Counted from the first letter of the stretch, positions 17,115 to 26,107 are shown. The stretch: DNA of 64,000 bases from Burkholderia sp. Ac-20365 (GCF_017104715.1 NZ_JAAGPI010000031.1:45245-109244); one strand, 5' to 3'. The notes: generated by a model from the sequence alone, not told the origin. Translations and numbers: made by a program.

Positions 17115-17471
17115 GTGTATCAAGGTTTGGGCGATTTGCCCGCCGTCTCGAGTATTCGTGTTTCAGGAAGCGCAGTGTCCGTCCATTTGTCTTCACCATC
17201 GTCCGCGACCGCGGATCACGCGTGCCGCCCCGATTGCGGCGCGTGCTGCATCGCGCCGTCGATCACCAGCCCGATTCCCGGCATGCCGGATGGCAAGCCC
17301 GCGGGCGTGCGCTGCGTGCAGCTGGGGGACGATCTGCGCTGCGCGATTTTCGGCCAGCCGGAACGTCCGGCATGCTGTTCGGGTCTACAGCCGCAGGCGG
17401 AAATGTGCGGCAACTCGCGCGATGACGCGCTCGTCTGGCTGACGCGTCTGGAAGTCGACACGCGTCCCTGA
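17115..17471 (+). CDS. YkgJ-family cysteine cluster protein
   Basis: A 118-residue protein with the YkgJ/CxxCxxCC arrangement: CRPDCGACC, then VRCVQL, LRCAIF, ACCSGL and EMCGNS. This family is thought to bind a metal or zinc cluster; its role is uncertain. The ATG at 17115 is used. An in-frame GTG at 17175 would give a shorter protein beginning VSVHLSSPSS and may be the true start, because the first 20 residues look poorly conserved in type. It precedes a lipoprotein gene on the same strand. Confidence 0.75.
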   Translation: MYQGLGDLPAVSSIRVSGSAVSVHLSSPSSATADHACRPDCGACCIAPSITSPIPGMPDGKPAGVRCVQLGDDLRCAIFGQPERPACCSGLQPQAEMCGNSRDDALVWLTRLEVDTRP

Positions 17472-17525
17472 GCGCGCCGAACGCATGCGCCGGAAGACCA
17501 TCAAACGAATCCTTGGAGAACCTGC

Positions 17526-18119
17526 ATGACCCAACCCGCTGCGCCCGCACGGCGCCGCTTTCTGTTTTCCGCGCTGTCCGTCTGTGCAGCGGCGAGCGTC
17601 ACGGCGCCGCTCGCTGCGTGCGCGACAGCCACGTTCCCGTTTATTCCGGACCACTACACGTTTTCGCAAAAGCAGGTTCAGGAGGCCGTCCAGCGCAAAT
17701 TCCCGTATCAGCGCACGGTGTCGCAGGTGTTCGATGTCGCGTTGAGCAATCCCGTGGTCGGCTTGCTGCCCGATACTAACCGCGTGTCGGTGCGGCTCGA
17801 TGCGCGGCTTGCGAGCCCGTTTCTGCAGCAACCCGTGAACGGCGTGTTCACGCTGTCGAGCCAGCTCGAATACGATCCGCAAAGCCGTTCGGTCGTGCTG
17901 CGCGCGCCGAACGTCGACAATGTGAGCGTGGACGGCAACGCGCAGGCCTACGCGCAGCAGATCAACGCGGCCGCCGCGCTGATCGCCACCCAGCTGCTGA
18001 CCAACTATCCCGTCTACACATTCAAGCCGGAACAGCTGCAATTTGCCGGTGTGAATTACGAACCCGGTACAATCACGGTCCTTACAAACGGCATACGCGT
18101 GCAGATCGTCGAAAAGTGA
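17526..18119 (+). CDS. DUF1439 (YceB-like) lipoprotein
   Basis: A 197-residue exported protein. A twin-Arg-containing N terminus (RRRFLFSALSV) is followed by a hydrophobic stretch and the lipobox PLAAC, with acylated Cys near residue 32. The mature part (FSQKQVQEAVQRKFPY and the later VPNVDN-like strand segment) matches the DUF1439/YceB family of outer-membrane-associated lipoproteins of unknown role. GGAG lies upstream of the ATG. It stands just before uppP on the same strand. Confidence 0.8.
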   Translation: MTQPAAPARRRFLFSALSVCAAASVTAPLAACATATFPFIPDHYTFSQKQVQEAVQRKFPYQRTVSQVFDVALSNPVVGLLPDTNRVSVRLDARLASPFLQQPVNGVFTLSSQLEYDPQSRSVVLRAPNVDNVSVDGNAQAYAQQINAAAALIATQLLTNYPVYTFKPEQLQFAGVNYEPGTITVLTNGIRVQIVEK

Positions 18120-18198
18120 CGCACGCGCGGCCGTGCGGCCGCGCCATCCATGCTGACGCGGCCCGAATCGCCACCAACTCCAAGCGAAAAGGCCACGG

Positions 18199-19035
18199 AT
18201 GGACTGGATAATCACATTGAAGGCGCTGATTCTGGGCGTCGTGGAAGGCTTGACCGAATTCTTGCCGGTGTCGAGCACGGGGCACCTGATCGTCGCGGGC
18301 AGTGTGCTGAACTTCGACGTGCCGCAGGAAAAGACTTTCGACGTCGTCATCCAGCTCGGCGCGATTCTCGCCGTGTGCTGGGAATACCGTCAGCGCATCA
18401 CCAGTGTGGTGTCGGGACTGGCGACGCGGCCCGACGCGCGCCGCTTCACGCTCAATGTGATCATCGCGACGATTCCGGCCATCGTGCTGGGCCTGCTGTT
18501 CGAGAAATCGATCAAGGCGGTGCTGTTTTCGCCCGTGCCCGTCGCGTTTGCGCTGGTGGTGGGCGGCGTGGTGATCCTGTGGGTCGAGTCACGGCAGCGC
18601 AACCGGCCGGATGTCCAGGCGCGCGTGCATTCGGTAGACGACATGAGTCCGCTCGATGCGCTCAAAGTTGGCCTCGCGCAATGCTTCGCGCTGATTCCGG
18701 GCATGTCGCGCTCGGGTTCGACGATCATCGGCGGAATGCTGTTCGGGCTGGACCGGCGCGTCGCGACCGAGTTCTCGTTCTTCCTCGCGATTCCGATCAT
18801 TTTCGGCGCGACCGTGTACGAGCTGCATAAAGGCTGGCACGAACTGTCGACGGATGCGCTCGGGCTCTTTTCGATTGGCTTCATCGCCGCGTTCGTCAGC
18901 GCGTTCGCGTGCGTGCGCTGGCTGCTGCGCTACATTGCGGCCCACGATTTCAGCGCGTTTGCGTGGTATCGGATCGGCTTCGGTTTGCTGATCCTGCTGA
19001 TCGGCTACAGCGGCGGGTTGAGCTGGGCGGATTGA
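18199..19035 (+). CDS. uppP: Undecaprenyl-diphosphatase UppP (BacA)
   Basis: Inner-membrane phosphatase recycling undecaprenyl diphosphate for peptidoglycan synthesis; it confers bacitracin resistance. The 278-residue length is normal for BacA. The two signature motifs are clear: VVEGLTEFLPVSSTGHL near the N terminus and ALIPGMSRSGSTII in the middle, which hold the catalytic Glu, Ser and Arg. Multiple membrane helices follow. A strong terminator follows. Confidence 0.95.
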   Translation: MDWIITLKALILGVVEGLTEFLPVSSTGHLIVAGSVLNFDVPQEKTFDVVIQLGAILAVCWEYRQRITSVVSGLATRPDARRFTLNVIIATIPAIVLGLLFEKSIKAVLFSPVPVAFALVVGGVVILWVESRQRNRPDVQARVHSVDDMSPLDALKVGLAQCFALIPGMSRSGSTIIGGMLFGLDRRVATEFSFFLAIPIIFGATVYELHKGWHELSTDALGLFSIGFIAAFVSAFACVRWLLRYIAAHDFSAFAWYRIGFGLLILLIGYSGGLSWAD

Positions 19036-19071
19036 GATTCGGAGCGCTTTTCTGATTTGCCGGTAGATGTG

Positions 19072-19111
19072 AAAACGGCCTGCGGTTCTTCAACCGCAGG
19101 CCGTTTTTTTT
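19072..19111. terminator. Terminator between uppP and trmB
   Basis: A perfect 16-base-pair stem with a CTTC loop (AAAACGGCCTGCGGTT and its complement) is followed by eight T on the plus strand. It ends uppP. On the minus strand only four T follow, so service for trmB is weaker. Confidence 0.9.
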
Positions 19112-19130
19112 ACGCTAACAACGCGCCGCT

Positions 19131-19925
19131 TCAGATGCTCGGACGACGTTTGTAAATCAGATCCCACACGCCATGGCCGAGACGCAGGCCGCGTTTCTCG
19201 AACTTCGTCACGGGACGATAGTCCGGGCGCGGTGCGTAGTCATCGGCAGTGTTCTCGAGGGCGGGTTCAGCGCCGAGCACTTCGAGCATCTGTTCCGCAT
19301 AGTTCTGCCAGTCGGTCGCGCAATGGATATACGCGCCGGGCTTCAGGCGCGACACCAGCAGCGCGACGAACTTCGGCTGGATCAGGCGGCGCTTGTGATG
19401 GCGCGCCTTGTGCCACGGATCGGGGAAGAAAATGTGTACGCCGTCGAGACTGTCCGGTGCGATCATGTTTTCAAGCACCTCGACGGCATCGTGCTGGATG
19501 ATGCGGATGTTCGACAGATTCTGCTCGCCCATCAGCTTCAGCAGCGCGCCCACACCCGGCTCGTGCACTTCGACGCCAAGAAAGTCGTCGCCCTGACGAT
19601 GCGCGGCGATTTCGGCCGTTGTCGCGCCCATGCCGAAGCCGATCTCCAGAATGCGCGGCGCGTGGCGGCCAAAGACGGCTTCCCAGTCAGGCTGTTCAGG
19701 CGAGTAGGACACGACGAAGCGCGGACCCAGTTCGTCCATCGCGCGGCGCTGTCCCGTCGACACGCGGCCGGCGCGCGTCACGAAACTGCGGATGCGGCGC
19801 AGATGCAGCGGGTTGTCGGTCGCAGCGGCGTCGGCGTGACCGGTTTCGTTCGATTCGGGCAGTTCGTCGGCGGAGAGCGCGGAAGGATCGCGCGGCAGAC
19901 CGGCTTCGTTCGGATCGTGAATCAT
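19131..19925 (-). CDS. trmB: tRNA (guanine-N7)-methyltransferase TrmB
   Basis: SAM-dependent methyltransferase making m7G46 in tRNA. The SAM motif is ILEIGFGMGATT, the family segment FFPDPWHKARHHKRRL is present, and the ending is RGLRLGHGVWDLIYKR. With the ATG at 19925 the protein is 264 residues with a hydrophilic N-terminal extension of about 45; the frame continues to 20012 but would overlap a terminator. The ribosome-binding site at 19925 is weak, so the start is uncertain. The tRNA-Gly gene and its terminator lie upstream. Confidence 0.9.
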   Translation of the reverse strand: MIHDPNEAGLPRDPSALSADELPESNETGHADAAATDNPLHLRRIRSFVTRAGRVSTGQRRAMDELGPRFVVSYSPEQPDWEAVFGRHAPRILEIGFGMGATTAEIAAHRQGDDFLGVEVHEPGVGALLKLMGEQNLSNIRIIQHDAVEVLENMIAPDSLDGVHIFFPDPWHKARHHKRRLIQPKFVALLVSRLKPGAYIHCATDWQNYAEQMLEVLGAEPALENTADDYAPRPDYRPVTKFEKRGLRLGHGVWDLIYKRRPSI

Positions 19926-20016
19926 CGTGATGAAGACAAGAGTGGCGGCGGGAAACGGCTGGGCGTGAGGCGCGTCGTTCGAGCGTTCTTTGATGCTCGC
20001 GGCAGGACGCACGCTA

Positions 20017-20044
20017 TAAAAAAGCCGCCTTCAGGGAGGCGGCT
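20017..20044 (-). terminator. Terminator of tRNA-Gly
   Basis: On the minus strand AGCCGCCT-CCCTGA-AGGCGGCT is followed by TTTTTATA, just downstream of the tRNA-Gly gene and before trmB. Confidence 0.85.
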
Positions 20045-20110
20045 CTCACGCTGGATTCTCCGCCTGATTTCCCCATCCGCATGCGATGCGGCAAAGGGAG
20101 CGGCTGAAAG

Positions 20111-20184
20111 TGGAGCGGGCGATGGGAATCGAACCCACGGCTCTAGCTTGGGAAGCTAGGGTATTACCATTATACGACGCCCGC
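20111..20184 (-). tRNA. tRNA-Gly (CCC)
   Basis: The complete 74-base cloverleaf has acceptor GCGGGCG / CGCCCGC, discriminator T and encoded CCA. The anticodon arm CTAGC-TTCCCAA-GCTAG gives anticodon CCC. The T-arm is GTGGG-TTCGATT-CCCAT. Confidence 0.95.
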
Positions 20185-20231
20185 AGAGCGCGCTATTTTA
20201 CGCGGATTCGGCGGCTTTGGGCAAATCGCCT

Positions 20232-20795
20232 TCAGATACCGAACAGCGTCAGCGACACGGCGGCGCGCGTCACGACCATCAGCAGCACCTGGACGATCAC
20301 GAACAGCAGGATCGGCGAAAGATCGAGGCCGCCGAGGCGCGGCATGATCTTGCGCAGCGGATCGAGAAACGGCGCCGTCAGCTGAAACAGGATCGGCATG
20401 GCGGGCGAGCGCGGGTTGAGCCACGACAGCAGCGCCATCAGGATGGTCAGCCAGATCAGCAGGTTTAGCGCCCATTTGATCACCGTCAGCAGCGCGACGA
20501 TCAGCAGCGACGGCATCAGCCCGAGCGGATCGACGCCGACGATCGCGACCATCAGCACCACATAGACGATCGACGTGATCAGCGCGGCGACGATGCTCGC
20601 CCAGTCGATTCCGCGTGTGCCGGGAATGATCTTGCGCAGCGGCAGCACGATCCAGTTGGTCACCTGCATCACCGCGCTCGACACCGGGTTGTACGGCTGC
20701 ATGCGGATGAACTGGAGCCAGGCGCGCAGCAGCAGCGCCGCGCCGAACAGCGTGAAGACGGTATTGAGCAGAAAACGGGCGATATCGCCGAACAT
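20232..20795 (-). CDS. YggT family membrane protein
   Basis: A 187-residue inner-membrane protein made of two similar halves. Each half has hydrophobic helices followed by a PLR-KI-P motif: VLPLRKIIPGTRGIDWASIV in the first and FLDPLRKIMPRLGGLDLSPI in the second. This duplicated layout defines YggT/YlmG, implicated by family in membrane-linked division or ion homeostasis; the function is not settled. AAAGGA lies upstream of the ATG. Confidence 0.85.
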   Translation of the reverse strand: MFGDIARFLLNTVFTLFGAALLLRAWLQFIRMQPYNPVSSAVMQVTNWIVLPLRKIIPGTRGIDWASIVAALITSIVYVVLMVAIVGVDPLGLMPSLLIVALLTVIKWALNLLIWLTILMALLSWLNPRSPAMPILFQLTAPFLDPLRKIMPRLGGLDLSPILLFVIVQVLLMVVTRAAVSLTLFGI

Positions 20796-20920
20796 CGTGG
20801 GTCCTTTCCTTCAGAAGACGTCCGTTTGACGGAACGCGGCGCCGGCAGGCCGGCGGACGGCTGACAACATCGGGCGCGCGCCGCTTTCGCTTGTGCGGCG
20901 GCGTCGCGCGGGTGGCCGCG

Positions 20921-21241
20921 CTAGTGCGCGACCTTGACTTCGCTAATCAGGATCTTGCCGTTGCCGCCGTCCGTGTAGTTGGGAATGTCGGCGAGCAATG
21001 TGTCGCTGGCGGGTTTGAAGACTTCATAAAACGCGTCGAGGGAATCGAACAGGAAGTGCCCGGCCGCGACGAACGGCGGCGGCGAGCCCGGCGGCCCGGC
21101 ATTGATGCCGATATCGACCGACCAGCCCTTGAGCGCCGCGCCGAACAGCTTCGCGGCGAGCGGCATATGCGTGCCGCAGTAATAGTCGACGTCGAAACGT
21201 CCGCCTTCTCGATACGGATACAGGATGCTGACCTTGATCAT
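20921..21241 (-). CDS. EthD family protein
   Basis: A 106-residue dimeric alpha-beta barrel protein of the EthD type. MIKVSILYPYREGGRFDVDYY and CGTHMPLA near the start match the EthD family signature, and the size is typical. EthD was named from ethyl tert-butyl ether degradation, but most members have no known role. The ATG at 21241 fits homolog-like lengths better than the extended frame to 21373. Confidence 0.8.
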   Translation of the reverse strand: MIKVSILYPYREGGRFDVDYYCGTHMPLAAKLFGAALKGWSVDIGINAGPPGSPPPFVAAGHFLFDSLDAFYEVFKPASDTLLADIPNYTDGGNGKILISEVKVAH

Positions 21242-21410
21242 TGTGCGTTCTCGTCGGTTGGTCGCGATGCGCGGGAAGGCATCGTGCGCCTTCCGCGTAT
21301 CTGCCCGCGTGGTGGTCCCGGCATGGTCGCTGGCCCGTTCTGGTCGCCGCGCCGCGCGAGCGACGGCAGCCATGATGCCCCGTTCATGCCGGACGTCACA
21401 TTATCACGGC

Positions 21411-22349
21411 TTACTCGGCGCTTGCACCTTTCGCCGCGCCTTTGAGCGTGCGGCTCAGCGAGCGCTCGACGGCCGCGCCGATGGCGTCGACGGCGGCGGG
21501 CGGCGTCGTACGCTCACGCGCGAGCGCGACCGCCCGCCGCGACATCAGCCCGAACAGCGCGCCGTGATCGCCGCCGAGTCCTTCCATCAGCGACAGTTGC
21601 TTTTCCACCACGCCCAGATCGCCGCGCGATATCGGGCCGGCGAGCGCGTTGGCCAGGCCGCGGTCGCGCGCGGTTTCGAGCGTGCGCGCCATCATCGGCA
21701 GCAGCGCGCGCAGCGCGTCCTGTTCGTCGAAGCCAAGCTTGCGCCACAGGTTCACGTTCTCAGCCAGATTGCATAAGGCAAAGCCCGCCGCGTAGTGGGC
21801 CGCCGCGTGATACAGCAGCCGCTCGCCGGCCGGAATCGACAGCGGGTGGCAGTTCAACGCCGCGGCGAGCGCCATCAGCGCGCCCTTGAGCGCGCCGTCG
21901 GCCTCGATCGTCACCGAGCAGCCGGCGATGCGTTCGACATCTGTCAAATCGCCGCTGAACAGGTAAAGTGGATGAAAACCGCCGATCGACGCGCCCTGGT
22001 CCCGAGCCGGGGCAAGCAGTTCAACGGGCGACGCGCCGCTGCAATGCACGACGGCCCAGGCTTTCTCGCCGGGCGCCGCGTGGCCGGGAAAGGCGAGTGT
22101 GTTCGCTGTCGTACCGATGCTGTCATCGGGGACGGTTAAAAAGAGTATGTCCGCCGACTCGACGACCCGCTGAGGGTCGTCATACGCGGCGCAGAATTCG
22201 ATCTGACTGGCGAGCTGCCGCGCCGATTGCGGCGAGCGGCTCGCAATAGCCGTGACGGGATATCCGGCGCGTGCGAAGCCGGGCGCAAGGCAGCGCGCAA
22301 TCCGGCCCGCGCCGACGAAACCCAGGCGCGGCAAGGAGGGCTGGGACAT
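21411..22349 (-). CDS. Rossmann-like and DUF2520 domain protein
   Basis: A 312-residue NAD(P)-binding protein. The N-terminal Rossmann domain carries LGFVGAGRIARCLAPGF. The middle has VVHCSGASPVELL and GGFHPLYLFSG, features of the DUF2520 family related to pyrroline-5-carboxylate and hydroxyacid reductases. An alpha-helical C-terminal domain follows (about 170-300). The activity is unknown. CAGGAG precedes the ATG at good spacing. It lies upstream of the EthD gene on the same strand, 169 bases apart. Confidence 0.82.
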   Translation of the reverse strand: MSQPSLPRLGFVGAGRIARCLAPGFARAGYPVTAIASRSPQSARQLASQIEFCAAYDDPQRVVESADILFLTVPDDSIGTTANTLAFPGHAAPGEKAWAVVHCSGASPVELLAPARDQGASIGGFHPLYLFSGDLTDVERIAGCSVTIEADGALKGALMALAAALNCHPLSIPAGERLLYHAAAHYAAGFALCNLAENVNLWRKLGFDEQDALRALLPMMARTLETARDRGLANALAGPISRGDLGVVEKQLSLMEGLGGDHGALFGLMSRRAVALARERTTPPAAVDAIGAAVERSLSRTLKGAAKGASAE

Positions 22350-22613
22350 GGTTCCTGCTCCTGACGGGACTGAAGTAGGAAGCTGGAGTATCGCGCTCCA
22401 ATAAATCCACGACGCGAACTGGCGGCTTTAGCAGGTGGTTTGGGCGCATGCAGGCGCGCGTTTCGCGGTCAACTGATGCTTTTGGCATCGTTCGCGGTCG
22501 CGTGCGGCCTGGAACAGGCAAACGGGCGCGAAAACTGCTTCAGGGTTTCCGTAGGAGTGGATTGGCAGTCACCGTGGTTTTCAATGTCTCGCAGTCAGAT
22601 TCGGGAGGTTACG

Positions 22614-22775
22614 ATGAGCATCTTTGCTTACCGGAAGCACTTGCGGTTTCTCACGCATTCCCAACGCCGGCGCTGGTGGGATCAGAAGAAGCGGCTCACC
22701 CCACGGGTCAAGATCAGCGGCGCCTATGTACCGCCTAACGTCACGCGCGAGTTCACCTATGTGAAGGTCGGTTGA
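22614..22775 (+). CDS. Small basic protein, 53 residues, unknown function
   Basis: A short gene with strong translation signals: GGGAGG seven bases before the ATG and an intrinsic terminator 18 bases after the stop. The protein is 53 residues, rich in Arg/Lys and aromatic residues (starting MSIFAYRKHLRFLTHS, with a central RRRWWDQKKR), with no membrane segment or signal peptide. It appears to be a single-gene transcript. I do not recognise a family; a nucleic-acid-binding or ribosome-associated role would fit the charge but is only a guess. Confidence 0.75.
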   Translation: MSIFAYRKHLRFLTHSQRRRWWDQKKRLTPRVKISGAYVPPNVTREFTYVKVG

Positions 22776-22793
22776 CGGTCTTACCGGATCACG

Positions 22794-22826
22794 AAAAATG
22801 CCCAGCCTTCGTGCTGGGCATTTTTC
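22794..22826 (+). terminator. Terminator of the 53-codon gene
   Basis: AAAAATGCCCAGC-CTTCGT-GCTGGGCATTTTT forms a 13-base-pair stem with a T run. It directly follows the small gene, supporting it as a real transcription unit. Confidence 0.88.
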
Positions 22827-23146
22827 ATTTGTGCGCCGTTGATGCGTGGCCGCAACGTCTGCCCGTGAATTTGTAATCAAACATTACCGAAGCGCGTCAG
22901 GCGGGCCATGCGTGGGCAGTCAGGGCACCCGATCCGCCCATCATCAGCGGCCAAACCCTTGTTTTTTACAGCCGTCAGCATCATCTGACGAATGTATGGA
23001 AAGTTCTGACTGACGAAGCGCTTTCCCGCAATTGCAATTTGCAACAAATGCAGACAACGGCATGCAGGCTTTTTCGATACATTGAAATCACAGCATGTCC
23101 GTCATGCGACCCGGTCATAGGGGCCGAGCCGCCAGGAGAAATACAA
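22826..23146. other. Intergenic region before the PXPV-repeat gene
   Basis: This 321-base non-coding stretch holds a short inverted repeat, CGTCAG-6-CTGACG, at 22973-22990 and an AT-richer zone at about 23030-23095 that likely contains the promoter of the downstream gene. I cannot assign exact promoter boxes. Confidence 0.4.
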
Positions 23147-23443
23147 GTGAAGAAGATCGTTCCGTTTATCGCTGCTGCCGCACTCGGGGTGGGTATGACC
23201 ACTGCAGCACAGGCTCATGTGTCCGTTGGTATAGGTATTGGCATTCCTGTCGCGCCGGCCTATCCGGTTTACGCCGCGCCGCCGCCCGCTTATTACGCGC
23301 CGCCGCCTCCGCCCGTGGTGTACGCACCGCCGCCGCCCGTGGTGTACGCGCCGCCTGCTGTCGTAGTGGGCGGTGGGTACTACGGCTATCACCGGCCCTA
23401 TTACCACCACGGCTACTATGGCCGTCCGTACTATCGCTATTGA
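23147..23443 (+). CDS. Exported PXPV-repeat, Tyr/His-rich protein
   Basis: A 98-residue exported protein. GTG at 23147 has AGGAG at good spacing and gives a clean signal peptide (VKKIVPFIAAAALGVGMTTA then AQA). The mature part has several proline/valine/tyrosine repeats (PPPPVVYAPP twice, PAYYAPPPPP) and ends in a Tyr/His/Gly-rich tail. Such PXPV-repeat proteins are common in Burkholderiales and have no settled role; a cell-surface or metal-binding role is conjecture. The longer frame upstream has no support. Confidence 0.8.
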   Translation: MKKIVPFIAAAALGVGMTTAAQAHVSVGIGIGIPVAPAYPVYAAPPPAYYAPPPPPVVYAPPPPVVYAPPAVVVGGGYYGYHRPYYHHGYYGRPYYRY

Positions 23444-23490
23444 TATTTGGGCTGCGTAGCGCTTCGGCGCTGCGCATCAGTCGAATGGAA

Positions 23491-23536
23491 AAACGGCGCA
23501 ACGCCGGCTGATCGCCGGGTTGCGCCGTTTGTATTT
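23491..23536. terminator. Bidirectional terminator between the PXPV gene and the LysE-type gene
   Basis: AAACGGCGCAACGCCGGC pairs with GCCGGGTTGCGCCGTTT with one small mismatch. It is followed by a T-rich stretch on the plus side and five T on the minus side, between convergent genes. Confidence 0.8.
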
Positions 23537-23555
23537 CGGAGACCGACGAGCAGGT

Positions 23556-24236
23556 TCAATGAGTCGCCGCCTGCGCCGTCGGCACGATCAGATCGTGGTA
23601 TCCGTTCACGATCACGCTGTACGAAAAATAAGCGAATAGCAGCGCCGACAGCACGTGGCAGATGCGCAGCAGTCGCGTGCCCGCGCGTTTGCGTCCGTGG
23701 CTCGCGAGGCCGCAGATAAACAGCGTCCAGCACAACCCACCGAGAAAGAAGCCGCCGAGAAAGACAGGCGCAGTCGTCACTGTCGTCGCGCCAGCCTTCG
23801 CGATCAGCGCGCCGCCGACAGCCGCAAACCACAGGATCGCGCTCGGCGACGAGACCGCAAGCAGCACGCCGCGCAAGAAGCCGCGCTTCGGATCGAGATG
23901 CGGCGTCGATGCATCCGCTTCGCCTTCGACGGGCGGCGCCGAGGCTGGAATCAGCGCTTCACGCGCCATCTTCCATGTGAGGAACAGCAGGATCGTCGCA
24001 CCGCCTATCCACACGACCCAGCGCACCGATTCGAACTGCAGCAGCGCTGCCATCCCAGCGAGCGCGAGCGCCGCGTAAATGAGATCGCCGAAACAGGAAC
24101 CGAGACCGAGCCAGAAGCCCGGCCTGAAGCCGTGCGACAACGTCAGCGAAATGATCGCGACGTTGACGAGACCGATATCCAGACACAACGACAACGACAG
24201 AAAAAACCCATCCGACAACATCGACAAGCTATGCAT
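23556..24236 (-). CDS. LysE family translocator
   Basis: Inner-membrane exporter of 226 residues with about six membrane helices. The N terminus (LSLCLDIGLVNVAIISLTLSHGFRPGFWLGLGSCFGD) is the LysE/RhtB signature region. LysE-family proteins export amino acids or related small metabolites, and the substrate is not predictable here. It has a polar loop at about residues 100-118. It lies between ubiD, on the same strand, and a bidirectional terminator. Confidence 0.82.
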   Translation of the reverse strand: MHSLSMLSDGFFLSLSLCLDIGLVNVAIISLTLSHGFRPGFWLGLGSCFGDLIYAALALAGMAALLQFESVRWVVWIGGATILLFLTWKMAREALIPASAPPVEGEADASTPHLDPKRGFLRGVLLAVSSPSAILWFAAVGGALIAKAGATTVTTAPVFLGGFFLGGLCWTLFICGLASHGRKRAGTRLLRICHVLSALLFAYFSYSVIVNGYHDLIVPTAQAATH

Positions 24237-24286
24237 CCGGCCAACCGCTTCAATGATTGTTGTTGTTCAAAACTGCGCCTGCGTAC

Positions 24287-25864
24287 TTACAGTCCGAGTT
24301 CGTTCCACAGATTGTCGATGCGTGCCTTCACGGCATCGTCCATGACGATCGGCACGCCCCATTCGCGATCGGTTTCGCCCGGCCATTTGTTGGTTGCGTC
24401 GAGGCCCATCTTCGAGCCGAGACCCGCGACGGGCGACGCAAAATCCAGGTAGTCGATCGGCGTACGATCGACCAGCACGGTATCGCGCGTCGGGTCGATA
24501 CGCGTCGTGATCGCCCAGATCACTTCCTTCCAGTCGCGGATGTTCACGTCTTCGTCGACGACCACGATGAACTTCGTATACATGAACTGCCGCAGGAAGC
24601 TCCACACGCCGAACATCACGCGCTTGGCGTGACCCGGATAGCTCTTCTTCATCTGCACGATGGCCATCCGGTAGCTGCAGCCCTCGGGCGGCAGATAGAA
24701 GTCGGTGATCTCGGTGAACTGCTTCTGCAGTAGCGGCACGAACACTTCGTTCAGCGCGACTCCGAGCACGGCGGGTTCGTCGGGCGGCTTGCCCGTGTAG
24801 GTGGAGTGATAGATCGCGTCGCGACGCATCGTGATGCGCTCGATCGTGAAGACGGGAAACCACTCCTGCTCGTTGTAGTAGCCGGTGTGATCGCCATAGG
24901 GGCCTTCGAGCGCATGCTCGTACGAGGCGCTCGCACCTTTCGACGGACGCGGCGGCGCGCCTTCGGGCGCGGGCGCCGGTTCGCCATCCTGAGGATAGAT
25001 AAAGCCTTCCAGCACGATTTCGGCACGCGCGGGCACCTGCAGCGTGTCGACGCCGGGCGTGATGCACTTCGCCAGTTCAGTCCGGCCGCCGCGCAGCAGG
25101 CCTGCGAACTGGTATTCGGACAGCGTGTCGGGCACGGGCGTCACGGCGCCCAGGATCGTCGCGGGATCGGCGCCTAGCACGACCGCGACGGGATACGGCT
25201 TGCCCGGGTTCTTCAGCGCGAACTCGCGGAAGTCGAGCGCACCGCCGCGATGCGCGAGCCAGCGCATGATGACCTTGTTGCGCCCGATCACCTGCTGCCG
25301 GTAAATGCCGAGGTTCTGCCGCGTCTTGTTCGGCCCGCGCGTGACGGTGAGACCCCAGGTGATCAGCGGACCGGCGTCGCCGGGCCAGCAGGTCTGGATG
25401 GGCAGCTTCGCGAGATCGACGTCATTGCCTTCCCACACGATTTCCTGGCAGGGCGGGGCGCTGACCGTTTTCGGCGCCATGTCCCACACGGCCTTCGCCA
25501 GCGACAGCAGTTTGCCCGCATCCTTGAGTCCCTTGGGCGGCTCCGGCTCCTTCAGCGCGGACAGCAGCCGCCCGACATCGCGCAACGACTCAAGCGCTTC
25601 ATGGTCGCTATCGGCGGCGCCTTGCGTGGCGGCATCGATGCCCATGCCCAGGGCGACACGCCGCGGCGTGCCGAACAGGTTGCCGAGTACCGGGAACGCA
25701 TGTGTCTCTTTCGACTCGAATAGCAGCGCGGGGCCGCCTGCACGCAGCACGCGATCGCACAGCTCGGTCATTTCCAGGACAGGCGACACCTTTTGCGAGA
25801 TACGGCGCAGTTCGCCGAGCGATTCGAGACGGCTCGCGAAGTCACGCAGGTCTTTGTATTTCAT
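24287..25864 (-). CDS. ubiD: UbiD family decarboxylase (3-octaprenyl-4-hydroxybenzoate carboxy-lyase)
   Basis: Prenylated-FMN-dependent decarboxylase of ubiquinone synthesis. The 525-residue product starts MKYKDLRDFASRLESLGELRRI, the standard UbiD opening. It contains GNLFGTPRRVALGMG and the E-x-x-x-R-like catalytic region around EIVLEGFIYP, plus the C-terminal DRTPIDYLDFASPV of this family. The length is slightly above the E. coli enzyme because of a Pro/Gly-rich insertion near residues 295-315. It is transcribed alone. Confidence 0.93.
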   Translation of the reverse strand: MKYKDLRDFASRLESLGELRRISQKVSPVLEMTELCDRVLRAGGPALLFESKETHAFPVLGNLFGTPRRVALGMGIDAATQGAADSDHEALESLRDVGRLLSALKEPEPPKGLKDAGKLLSLAKAVWDMAPKTVSAPPCQEIVWEGNDVDLAKLPIQTCWPGDAGPLITWGLTVTRGPNKTRQNLGIYRQQVIGRNKVIMRWLAHRGGALDFREFALKNPGKPYPVAVVLGADPATILGAVTPVPDTLSEYQFAGLLRGGRTELAKCITPGVDTLQVPARAEIVLEGFIYPQDGEPAPAPEGAPPRPSKGASASYEHALEGPYGDHTGYYNEQEWFPVFTIERITMRRDAIYHSTYTGKPPDEPAVLGVALNEVFVPLLQKQFTEITDFYLPPEGCSYRMAIVQMKKSYPGHAKRVMFGVWSFLRQFMYTKFIVVVDEDVNIRDWKEVIWAITTRIDPTRDTVLVDRTPIDYLDFASPVAGLGSKMGLDATNKWPGETDREWGVPIVMDDAVKARIDNLWNELGL

Positions 25865-26107
25865 CGGTCCGGTTGGCAGCCGCAGAGCGGCCAGTGTAGG
25901 GCTGAAAACGGTGGCGAAGCGGGCGGCGCGATGACTAACGTATGACGAACAAGCCGCCCGAACGGATTGTCGATTTTACCTGCGTTAGCAAGCGCACGTT
26001 GAATACGGAAAATGTCAATCGGCTGGAAAGGCCCATGCGCAGCGGGATTGGAGGCGCTGAACACCGTTCATTATTACAATTGGTTATAGTTTCAATGGTT
26101 TATAGTG

